Source of the DNA: Alphaproteobacteria bacterium | GTDB lineage: Bacteria; Pseudomonadota; Alphaproteobacteria; 16-39-46 | DNA: 64,000 nt | Direction of reading: 5' to 3' | Assembly: GCA_018401675.1 (NCBI GenBank) | Contig: JAGYKM010000002.1 | Coordinates: 151,757-215,756 of the forward strand | Shown here: piece after piece, positions 1-9,687 of the stretch | Numbering within the stretch: position 1 is the stretch's first letter | How the letters are laid out: each line of letters starts with the position of its first letter | Position numbers and translations under genes: made by a program | The notes under the pieces: generated by a model | Databases searched by the model: none | Seen by the model: the letters and a program-made list of their open reading frames with translations, nothing else | What the model was told of the DNA's origin: nothing

Positions 1-3000
1 ATTGGAAAACATGGAAATAGTGCTCATATCTTCACTTCCGCTATAGTAAAATAACAACAGCAAAAAAATGGCTAGAAAAAATACGAAACGGCTACATGTA
101 TTTTTGGCACAAAGGTCGTCAATGAGTTTTAGAAGTTCTGGGTCATCTACCTGCCATCTAACGACATCCACTTGAGAGATAAGAGAAGAATCATAAATAA
201 CATTATGGGGGGGAAGAAGTGTTTGGGGTATGTCTGCTAGTTGTTTTTTCCAATAAGCAATTTCTTTTTCAAAGCCTTTATTTTTTATTTTTACGCTTTG
301 CTCTCTTACATAATTTTCGTAAACCGGCATGGGGCTTGAGGAGTTTTCGGAGAGTAAAAGAGGATTCTGGTAAGCAGCGTTCAGCTCTTTCCAAAAAATG
401 CCTAAAGACCATCCATCCATTATTATGTGATGGAATATGAACAGTAGAATAGTTTGATCATCAGGGTTCTTTATTTTTATTACTCTAAATAGAAAAGGCT
501 CAGATAGGCTGAAGGGTTTGTTTAAATAGCTATTAAGTAAGCTATTGTATTGATCCTTGTGTTCTAAATTTTCTTCTATAACTGTGAAAGGTTGTTTCGA
601 GTCACCCAGTTTTTGTGCAAGTAGCCCTTCCTCATTAACAACATATGACCTTAGCATGGCGTGTTTTTTAATAAGAAAATTAAGAGCTTGATTGAGTTTT
701 TGTGTATCTACTGACCCTTTAAGCTTCATTGCTATAGGAACATGGGTCATGGCGGCGTCGGGATACATTTGATCTAGTAGCCAAATCCTTTCTTGAGCCA
801 TGGATAAAGGAAATTTACCATCCGAAACTTTTAGCAAGGAGGGGGATATGTCCACAGTTTTTGGGCACCCATGGGCATGGACAGTCTGGGATATGGCTTT
901 TATAGTTGAGCTTTCAAGGATGTCGCTGGTAATAAATGTAACACCAAGCTCTTCGTTTAATTTTGAGGCAAGCTGTAAGGCAAGCAAGGAGTGCCCTCCT
1001 AGATCATAAAAATTACTATTAAGATCGATAGAGGGGTTTTGAAATAGTTCTTGCCAAATAGCTACAACACGATTCTCTACATACTCTAGCTCATTGTGGG
1101 AGAAAGCCTGTTCATGATCAAGAGAATGATCTTTTGCCAAAGAGGAAGCTTTCCGAGAGATCCAGTATGTATTTTTATCGAAGGCATAAAGGGGCAAGGA
1201 AATTCTACGTCCAGGGAAAACAAATTTGTCTAAATCAAGCTCGTTCCCTTCGCTCCATAATCGGCATAATATATCATAGAAGGGTTTAAGGTCAGGTGAT
1301 GAGTTGGGCGGGACTTTTACATCGAGAGGGGGGAGGTTAAGGAAACTAAGGTTAGATAGGTCAATGAAAATCATTGAAGGATATCTGCTGGCAAAGGTTT
1401 CTAAATCGGAAAGATTTATATCCAGTTCTGTGTAGTTAACATCAGGACTCAATGGAATAGAATCAAAATTACCTGTTCTGATGCCTCTAACAATTGTTTT
1501 GAATAGTGAAGAATCTTGCAAGCTACGAGATACCAAATTTCCTAAAAAATGACCCGCAGAAAATTTAGGTTCTATGCCCAAGTGTAGGAGGAGTTGGGAT
1601 AAAGAATAGATGACTATAAAATGACATAGGGTATTTTCATACCTATTGGGTTCAGCGTCATTCTGGATACAGCGCTCAATAATTTCTTTGCTCGTACAAC
1701 GGAAACTAGAGTCTTGGGCAGTAATATTTTGAGCGGACTGATCTAAAAGATCTTTAAAGAGCGAAGAGTCTTTATAGAGCTCTACTATAGGAGAAGCATG
1801 GGTAATATCTCTATAAAGAAAACCGATATCAAGCAGTTGAGGATTGGTAGGTTGATCGTTTTGGAGGAAAGAAGTGATCCTTGAAATGGCCATTTCTATA
1901 GTTGAGCAGACGACGCTGTAACGGTAGGGGAATTTTTGGCGCCCGTGCCATAAACTAAACTCAATGTCCCTTAAATCCGGAGCACTTGAGGGGTTGGCCT
2001 GAATTTTTTCCAAGAAATGAAGCATTTCCGTTAGATGATTTTTTAAGCTGGAGGGTGTTTTTGCTGAGAATGTCAGGAGGTAAAAACTCTTAGGGCAATG
2101 TAATTTATGCTCCAGAGGGGCTTCTTCCAACACTACATGGGCATTAGTTCCTCCTATGCCTAAGGAATTGACTGAAGCGCGGCGGAGAATTTGGCTAGGA
2201 TGTAGCGTCCAATGCTCAACAGATTTGGTCAGATAAAAGGGGCTTGAAGATAAGTCTATGGCCGGATTTACTAGGGTGCAGTTAAGAGAAGGAACGAGCT
2301 TTTGATGATATAAACATAAAGAAGCTTTAATAAGACCAGCGACTCCGGAAGCAACATTGGTATGACCCAAATTGCCTTTCACCGACCCCAATCCACAAGT
2401 TCCTTTTCTATATCCACCAAGGCCCATGGCTTCAGTCAGAGCTGAAAACTCGATGGGGTCCCCAAGACGTGTGCCAGTTCCATGGGCTTCTACGTATCCA
2501 ATAGTATTGGGCGTGACTTGTGCATCCGAAAGGGCTTCTTTAATACAAGTTACCTGGCCAGCATGACTAGGGGCGGTGAAGCCGACCTTTTCGTTGCCAT
2601 CATTATTAATGGCGACACCTTTGATAACGGCAATTACTGTATCATTATCTTTGAGGGCCTGATCTAATTTTTTTAAAACAACCACACCTACACCTGAGCC
2701 GAATAAAGTTCCCCCACCACTCGCGTCAAAGGGTCTGCATACCCCATCTTCTGATAAGATGCCGCCTGGTTGGAAAATACTTAAACTCTCATCAGGAAGA
2801 TTGAGACTCACACCTCCTGCGATGGCTAAATCACAGTGGCCATCTCGAAGGCTTTGGCAAGCGGTTCCCACGGCGACTAGGGAAGTGGAACAGGCTGTGT
2901 TGATGGTGAGAGCTGGACCCTTAGCATTAAAAATATAGGCTAATCGGGTGGCCAAAAATTGTGCGCTATTGAGCATATGGGAGAAGCTGAATTCCGATCT

Positions 3001-5218
3001 CGATTTGAGAACTTGGTTCAGAAGAATATTATTAAAAAAATATTTACTATCACTCGCCCCAACAAAAATGCCCTTCTTGATGTTCGGATCTTCTTGAATA
3101 TATCCAGCATCTTCTAAGGCATGCCAGGCAACTTCCATCATGATCCTATGTTGGGGGTCTAAAAGTTGAGCTTCTCTATCGCTAAACCCAAAAAAATCTG
3201 CATCAAATTTATCAGTATCTTTAAGTTCAAGTACTGCAGGAATAATAGACTCTTGTGACGAGGGGAAAGGAGAAGATGACTGGCGAATCTGTGCCTCATG
3301 TTTATCTAAGTTTCTTAGGGATTCCATTCCAGAGGTTAGAGCATCCCAGTATTCTTCAACGGAATCAGATCCAGGGAATTTGCAAGATATGCCGATGATC
3401 GCAATATCGCTGGAAGACCCCGTGGATGCATCTTCTGACTGAAGAGAAGTCGACTCATTCTGAAAGGTCGCTTTTGAAGGAGTGTCCTCTTTAGAAAGTA
3501 AGTAATTTGAGAACTCTTTAATGGATGGAAAAGCAAAAAAATCAGTAGAAGAGATCTTATGATTTGTAAATATTTTTTCTACTTTAAGTTGGAGACGAAC
3601 AATGGAGAGAGAGTCTCCCCCTAAATCAAAAAATCCTGAAGTGAGGGGGATCGTTTCTGAGGGCATTACTAAAATTTCTCCCCAAATCTGCCTCAGGGTC
3701 ATTTCATATTCATTGTTGGGTATCTCAAAAAATTTTGTGGAAATCGGGCATGGGGTCCCTTCCACAGGAAGAGAAACTCTGTCTATTTTTCCATTAATTA
3801 GGAGGGGAAATTCCTGGAGATGAATAAAATTATGGGGAACAAATTCTCTGGGAAGATACTCTGCAGCATAGTCCTTTAATTCTTGGGGAGATATATTTTT
3901 TTTGGTTGTGAAGTAAAATATTATTTTCTTCTCTTTCATGAGAACCAAACTCTTATCAATCCCGGGGAATGTTTTTATTTTTAGATTAATTTCTTCTAGA
4001 TGAATGCGCTGATCGTGGATTTTGACTTGATCATCATTTCGGCCAAGCACGGTTAGTTTGTTCTCAGCATCAAGGTATCCGAAATCTCCCGTCCGAAAGA
4101 AGAGCTCCTCGGATGCCTTATCATTCTTTTCTAGACCAAGATCAAAATAATGGGCAACAGAAGGCGATTTTATACATATCTCGCCTGTTTCCCCCTCAGT
4201 CAACGTCAGGGCGTTTTCGTCCATGATTTTTACTTCTACGTTTGGATATAAGTTGAATATGGTTTCAACCGGTCTTTCTTTCGTATAGACGCATGATCCA
4301 ACCCCGCCCATTTCAGTTGACCCATAAACAGTAACTAATTCGACGTTTGGGAGAAGGTTAAAATGATTTTGGATGGTGGTAGCACTCAAACGCTCTCCCG
4401 TAGAGGTGATCTTCTTCAAGGAGCTAAAAGATAGGTGTTTGTCGGTAAGGACTTGCTGTACCATTTCTACGAGAGAAGGAACCAGACTAATTTTGGTGAT
4501 TTTGTCATTATTGCATTTGGAGATGAGTGCTTCAGGATTATGTTTATAGAAGTCATCTACGATGGATATAGTAGATCCTATGGCTAACGATCCAAAAAGT
4601 TGTACGAGAGATGGGACAAATGTCAGAGGAGCAATTTGAGCGACAATATCATTTTGATGCTTGTTTTTACGAGAAAATAAGAATTGGCTCTGAGAGAAAA
4701 CAGCGTTGTGAGATCGGACCACACCTTTGGGATTACCAGTAGAGCCAGATGTATACAGTATGCACGCCGCCATATCAGCATTAACCTGGTGATTTTTTGA
4801 TGATGAAGCGTCTTTTACAACATCAGAAAAAGTTATCAAATTATCAATAGAAATAAAGGGAACTGCATGCTCAGTAACGTCGAGGGGAACCTCATCAACC
4901 AAAATAAATTTGAGATTACTATTCTTTTCGATGTAGCTAAGCCGATGGGAATTGTAGGATGCGTCCATGGGCGTAAAAATAACGCCTTTTTGCAAAGAAG
5001 CGACCAGAAAGGCAAAAGTATTAATAGAGCGGGTTGATTGAATACCGATTATATGTCCAGGCCTCATGTCCATTTGAGACAAGGAGGTCTGATATTTTTT
5101 CGACAAACTATGAAAATCCTTAAAGCTTAATACGGCGTGTCATTATGGATGATAGCTGTTTTGTTGGGACATCCAGGCACCGTTTGATTTAATTTCTTTT
5201 AGTAACCACTTCGTTCAT
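1..5218 (-). CDS. Hybrid NRPS-PKS megasynthase (A-PCP-KS-AT-like-PCP-C...), 3' end beyond window, N-terminus frameshifted
   Basis: One reading frame is open from 5139 down to base 1 (about 1,713 codons) and leaves the window. Domains in order: adenylation (SGSTGNPKG at about 4750-4723, VYGSTE 4329-4312, RTGDF 4095-4081, NGKID 3795-3781); carrier domain (LGGDSL, Ser codon 3612-3610); ketosynthase with Cys in TACSTS (2892-2890), His in EAHGTGT (2484) and His in GHTN (2364); an AT-like domain whose nucleophile motif reads GHFLG; a second carrier domain (LGGHSL, Ser codon 990-988); and a condensation domain with HHIIMDG near 430. The likely original start is ATG 5218, preceded by TGAGGATTAGT. From there the frame changes twice (about 5190 and 5130) before the long frame begins; in-frame stops lie at 5145-5140. 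The first ATG inside the long frame is 5073, which would cut off the beginning of the A domain. A hybrid thiotemplate assembly line is certain; the product is unknown, and so is whether the gene is still expressed. Confidence 0.9.
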
Positions 5219-5259
5219 ACTAATCCTCAAAGTGGGCATAAGACTTTGTTGGGGTGAAG

Positions 5260-6201
5260 TTATTCAGACTGACCCTCAAATTTTTGCAGCTTGCTCAGAT
5301 CTAGTTGATCGTAAATACGCTGTATTAAAACAATATCTTCATTGTTTCATCCTGCAGGGTATTGATCACTGTTAAATGGCTTTTCTTTGGGTTAAAGATT
5401 TTATTTTCAATATATAATCCCCCAGCAGTTGTATGGATTCATCTTTCACTTTGCTTTTCAGGCAGATCCAAAAAGTGATCATCATTTATGATAGGCTTTT
5501 TTCATCCAGAATCGATAGTATCTGCGCTCTCTCGAAAACGTCCTCTTCTAAATCAAATAAGGCGAGATTGAGATAATCAGATGGGTTTTGCAAGAAATCA
5601 TGCTTGGTTGATATAAAAATCCTTGACGCCCACAAGTAACGAAGGCATCCACATCTTCAAGGCTTCTTCTACGGTGTCGTAGGTTTTATCTTAGGAGAGC
5701 AGATCCTTATACTCAACGGTTTTGCTGAAGCACTTGATTTCAGACAGATTGGGATATAATTTTTCAGATAAGTTGCGTGGAGTCGGCCTTAGTTTTCTTC
5801 CCATGCCTAGAATGGCGATTGTCCTGACTTCTGGGAGCATAAGTCGGCGCAGATTTTGGTAATGGCGAAGGTTCGCAAGAGGCACAAGAACCAATTCAAA
5901 ATGGCGATGGGTTTGTTATGTGGGCTCATTTAAAACAATAAACCAGGATTATTTCTGAGTAGCGGCCAGTCCATTTTATCCAGCGCCTTCATTTTTCCTA
6001 CGCGCAAACAGGAAGTGCAAAAATTCTATCTTCGATATGGGGAGTTCCTTCAGGTCGCGTTAATTTGGTTTTTTCGGGCTGATGAATGGTCTTATTCATG
6101 AAATACTTGAAGGAATCTAAAACGGCATTTTCCACCACAGAAAAATTTCTGTTTACTACAGCTTCTATTGCGCTATGAGGCACCATATCAATGCTAGTCA
6201 T
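5260..6201 (-). pseudogene. Decayed ornithine cyclodeaminase / SbnB-like dehydrogenase
   Basis: The ATG at 6201 overlaps the stop of the upstream cupin gene (ATGA), so it was translationally coupled. The first 67 codons are intact and resemble the N-terminus of the ornithine cyclodeaminase/mu-crystallin family in the SbnB (2,3-diaminopropionate biosynthesis) branch. A stop follows, and homology continues in shifting frames: the phrase RTIAILGMGR near 5815 fits the Rossmann dinucleotide-binding loop, then SEIKCFSKTVEY, then LQNPSDYLNLALFDLEEDV near 5590, and a C-terminal piece ending at the stop 5262-5260. Several stops and frame changes make it a clear pseudogene. SbnB-type enzymes work with SbnA to make L-2,3-diaminopropionate for siderophores and peptides. 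No SbnA partner is visible here. The family call is firm; the SbnB subfamily is likely. Confidence 0.75.
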
Positions 6202-7175
6202 GACTTATTCCTTAGGGAAAATTTATCAAGGGATGTGGAAAAAAAACTGGATATACAAGAGGGGAAGAGAATGGAGAACCATTTGTTCTTCACGTTCCAT
6301 TGTATAGAGCACACGGGATTTGTAAAATTTAGCAACGCAGCTCGAGGAGATAGGCACCAAAAATTGAGCGCTATATTAAGCCCCTTAGAGGAAGCTACGG
6401 CGTGCCACCATCCTGAAGGGATGTAAAGACCCTCCCCCTCTTCAATTCGTGTTTGAAAGTATTGAGCATTATGAATATTCGGCCACTTTTCTAAATTTCC
6501 ATCAAAAATGTTGACGTTACTTATCAAAGTATTCTCATTTTTTTTATTTTTTCTATAAAGCCACTTTGTTTTCTTCGGGGAAATAAGAACAAGATCCTTC
6601 GTTCCTTTAATGCAGACGAGTAAATTATTATCGGGATCAAAATGGAGATTGCTTTTAGTACCTCCGGCTCCCAACCATAAATTTATGGTCCAAAGACGTT
6701 TGAGATTCATAAAACCTGGCAGTTTAAGGTCTTTTAGAAGTTGAGGCAGCTGAACCTGAGGCCCATTTAAATGAGCGCTAATTCTTGAAATAACCATGTA
6801 GAGTTTTTTCAAACCCTGGGGGGGGGATCGTTTTAAAGAGAGCTTTAAGTTTTGAATAAAGTCATAGAAAGAAATTTTGTCAATTGCTTTGTAGGAGGTT
6901 AGATTTTTATCATCCAGATCAACACAGTGAACAATGCTTTGCCCAGAAATTTTCTCAAAATAGTCTAAGTCCCATAGCTTAGACGCGGGCCAATGGGTTG
7001 CGATATCAGAAATGATGAAAGGAATTTTAGCTGACATCATTTTTTCTATAGCGAGGGAGTCGCGAGATCCCACTCTATAGAGATCTCGCAAACAGTTTGA
7101 TTTTTTTAAATTGTGAAACATAGTGTCTCCTGCTGGGCTGTACTTGAACGCTTCTTTAAACCGGAGATGGTCCAT
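6198..7175 (-). CDS. Cupin_8/JmjC-like Fe(II)/2-oxoglutarate oxygenase
   Basis: About 325 residues with a cupin-like JmjC fold. The core HxD metal motif is seen as LHFDPDNN, and the distal His as SGWWHAV in the [15 protein letters not shown] stretch, which gives the His-Asp-His facial triad of Fe(II)/2-oxoglutarate dioxygenases. WDLDYFEK and [10 protein letters not shown] are also typical of Cupin_8 proteins. The frame opens upstream at TTG 7193 and ATG 7187. I chose ATG 7175 because GGGGAAAATC precedes it. It overlaps the end of panD by about 20 bases and its stop overlaps the ATG of the next gene, so it belongs to the panD-to-synthase operon. A tailoring hydroxylase acting on a bound amino acid or the peptide product is a reasonable inference; Cupin_8 enzymes can also modify proteins. 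Confidence 0.8.
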   Translation of the reverse strand: MDHLRFKEAFKYSPAGDTMFHNLKKSNCLRDLYRVGSRDSLAIEKMMSAKIPFIISDIATHWPASKLWDLDYFEKISGQSIVHCVDLDDKNLTSYKAIDKISFYDFIQNLKLSLKRSPPQGLKKLYMVISRISAHLNGPQVQLPQLLKDLKLPGFMNLKRLWTINLWLGAGGTKSNLHFDPDNNLLVCIKGTKDLVLISPKKTKWLYRKNKKNENTLISNVNIFDGNLEKWPNIHNAQYFQTRIEEGEGLYIPSGWWHAVASSKGLNIALNFWCLSPRAALLNFTNPVCSIQWNVKNKWFSILFPSCISSFFSTSLDKFSLRNKS

Positions 7176-7542
7176 GATTTTCCCCATGGGCAATGCTATG
7201 GATCTTATTTTCGTCCGTCATAAACAAAACTTTTGGGGAGTGGGTGGAGGCTTCTTCTGGCGTCATGTGGGTGTAACACATTATGATAATGCGATCCCCT
7301 GGTGACACGAGTCGGGCCGCTGCGCCATTGACACAGATGACACCGCTATTCCTATCGCCTTTAATGGCATAGGTTTCGAATCGTTGTCCGTTATCAATAT
7401 TTACCACGGCAACTTTTTCATTTACAAGAATCCCGGTCTCTTCTAGAAGAAGCTCGTCAATGGTTATACTCCCAATATAATTGAGATCTGCTTGGGTTAT
7501 TTTGGCTCTATGGATTTTTGCTTTTAACATAGTGAGTAACAT
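7156..7542 (-). CDS. panD: Aspartate 1-decarboxylase (pyruvoyl enzyme)
   Basis: 128 residues, the normal PanD length. It converts L-aspartate to beta-alanine and CO2. The N-terminus [20 protein letters not shown] matches the family, and the self-cleavage site Gly-Ser is present in YIGSITID; Ser becomes the pyruvoyl group. [19 protein letters not shown] is the conserved core near the C-terminus. The frame opens further upstream at a TTG (7587), but ATG 7542 gives the family start and has GGAG about 8 bases before it. It is the first gene of a minus-strand operon with the cupin oxygenase, the broken SbnB-like gene and the NRPS-PKS. PanD usually serves coenzyme A synthesis; here the context suggests it also, or instead, supplies beta-alanine to the assembly line. 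Confidence 0.93.
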   Translation of the reverse strand: MLLTMLKAKIHRAKITQADLNYIGSITIDELLLEETGILVNEKVAVVNIDNGQRFETYAIKGDRNSGVICVNGAAARLVSPGDRIIIMCYTHMTPEEASTHSPKVLFMTDENKIHSIAHGENHGPSPV

Positions 7543-7587
7543 GATTTGCTCCGTTTTCTCGTGAAGGGTAGCCAAATTGTTTGGCAA

Positions 7588-7864
7588 CGGTCACCAGACA
7601 TAGGGCACAGGCGCCATGATCTCCTATCCGGATTAGGTACTGAGAGGGCAAAAAACAATCTAACTAATTGTAAAATAATCAAATTTTAAAAATGAAAATA
7701 GGACTCTAAGAACAAAATACTTTCCAAGACCATTTAAAGGATTTGTTGATACCTATCTGATCCCTGAGCCTTGCGCTTTGCATAGTTCGGTAGAATTTAA
7801 AATGTAAATGAGAAAAATAAAAACAGTCTAGGGGGAAAAGCAAAAGAAAAAAATTATAGTATAC
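7588..7864. other. Divergent intergenic region between the panD operon and a hypothetical gene
   Basis: 277 bases, AT-rich toward the right side, with no convincing gene. Small frames here lack ribosome sites. The region must hold the promoter of the leftward biosynthetic operon and that of the rightward gene at 7865. The string TATAGT (7855-7860) just before the ATG 7865 resembles a -10 box, but it is too close to the start to serve that ATG unless transcription is leaderless. I could not pick a convincing -35 for either direction. Confidence 0.4.
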
Positions 7865-9199
7865 ATGAGTGTGTTGGCGACTGTGGGATGGTGTGGCATA
7901 AAGCCTACAGTGCGTGCTGACGAAACACCTAAGGTATCTAAGCAAGTGGACCGAACGTCTTCCCCAGTTAACACTCATGAACATAAAGATCATGCGAGCC
8001 GCTCCCCGGAGGGACCGGGTCAAAAAGCTGTCGGGAAATCCTTCGTAGGTGGGGCGATTCATAAGCGGCAACTTAAAGATGCCTACGGTGAAAAAAAGAA
8101 GATGATAAAAAAACCTGATGCCTATGTATCCGAAACAAAATTAAATAGTGATTTGGTAAAAAAGAAAGAAAAAGAAGGTAAAATTGAGATAATAAGACAA
8201 GTGGGTGTAAAAACAAAAAAATCCCCTGCATTACAGAAGAAAATAGATGCACTTGGAGAACGGGTTAAGAAAATAGATAGGGCTCTTTTAACTCTTCAAA
8301 CTTACGTAGGCTTTCAAAGTCCGAAAGGGCAGGTGGCTTTGCATAATAACGACGAGGAATTTGTATGGACTATTGACGAGAGGGGGGATTTAGAACAGCT
8401 AGATTCTTTCCTCAAAGACGAGGCTTACGCTCCGAAAGAAGCCAAGATTCATCAAGACGAGAAGCTCCAAAAAGATCAGATGCCACCTTCCGATTCCCCT
8501 GCGGGCTTCCTTTCTAAGGCCAGATACAAGCTGCCTGTGTTGCTTAACAAAGTCGGCGGTGAGGGTAAGATAGAATCCTTGAGGGTTTCCGCTTGGAAGG
8601 ACGCTTTTGATAAGGGAAATAGCACAAGCTTTGCTGAATTATTGAAGAGAGTGGATAATGGAACACTACTCAATTCACTGGAAAGGATACAGACACTAGA
8701 TTTCATAATGGCTAATCAGAAAAAGATATAGGAACAATTCAGGCAACAGAAGAATGAAGCAAGAATCCTTAGTAACACACTTGATAAGTATCGCTTTCAT
8801 ATGCCCAAGAGCAAAGGAAGGAATAAAGAGGTGTGGGCAGTGGGTGTAAAAAAAATAAACGATAAAGTACACGCGTTACAAACTGCAGTAAAAGAACTAG
8901 AAAGTAAGATCACCGGCCAGGAACAAGAAGTCAGGGGTTTTGGGGCTGGCAGTATTCGTGCCTTTGGAAGGAGAGTCGCATTAAACAGCCAATCACTCAA
9001 CGCTTTGCTCTCGAAGGAACGCGAGGAAGTGGAAGAGATAGAGACAATGGCGCATAAGGAGGAGCTGGTAGAGGCAGCGCAGAAGAAAAAGGCGGCGGTG
9101 GCGGCGGAGATGGCGGAAGATACTGAGGAGATGAAGGCGGCGACGGAGGAGGGGGAGCATAATGAGGAACTGGCCCAGAAGGATGCGGAGGGATTGTAG
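7865..9199 (+). pseudogene. Hypothetical exported, charged coiled-coil protein split by an in-frame amber codon
   Basis: The reading frame from ATG 7865 runs 288 codons to TAG at 8729-8731, then stays open in the same frame to 9199. An intact ancestor would have had about 444 residues; the second half can restart only at ATG 8801. The N-terminus is short and hydrophobic and ends in TVRA before an acidic stretch. It could be a signal peptide if translation starts a little earlier (the frame is open from 7832, with an ATT at 7853), but no good ribosome site is visible. The body is rich in Lys and Glu. The last 100 residues are Ala/Glu/Lys heptad-like, consistent with coiled coil. I recognise no family. 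The amber is the only lesion, so the event is recent, a sequencing error, or read through by a suppressor. Confidence 0.55.
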
Positions 9200-9687
9200 A
9201 CACGATTTAGAACGTTGTAAAATGATATGGGAAATCCCTTACGAGGAAGTAAGATTGGGTTCTTTTAAAAAAGTATTCTAATATATGAGCAAACTTATGG
9301 AACGAAGAATTTACAAACTTTTTCCTAAGCGGCTCGATTTTGATTATGGGTGCCAACTCCGTGAGCGCAGAAGGGGAACATGAGGAATGAACGTTTCTAT
9401 AAGAACAGATATCCTTTTGAAATCATCCCCAAGAGAGTAATTTATTACCGAGACCTCCTGTTAACCAGAGTCAAAATAATCGCTCTAGCTATCTACAGAA
9501 TTCCAAACATAGGGTGACCCCCAATTTATGAAAAGTCTATTAGGTGTTAAGAGTATGAGAGCGACAAGAAATGACTATCGACAACGTGTCAATTTACCTA
9601 TACTTGTGAACTGGGAAAAATCTAAAGGATAGAGTAGGCCTTTTCAAGGGGAGGAGATCTTCACAAGAGAGGCGAATGGAGTGAAAT
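9200..9687. other. 488-base region without a recognisable gene
   Basis: Lies between the split hypothetical gene and pfkA. A 32-codon frame from ATG 9286 ends at a TGA near 9382 and matches nothing I know. The rest has no open frame of interest on either strand. It may be decayed coding sequence. The pfkA ribosome site lies at its right end. Confidence 0.4.

Noticed and set aside
8997..9203. Proline-rich minus-strand frame
   Set aside because: It is the complement of a Glu/Ala-rich coiled-coil segment, which makes artificial Pro-rich frames.
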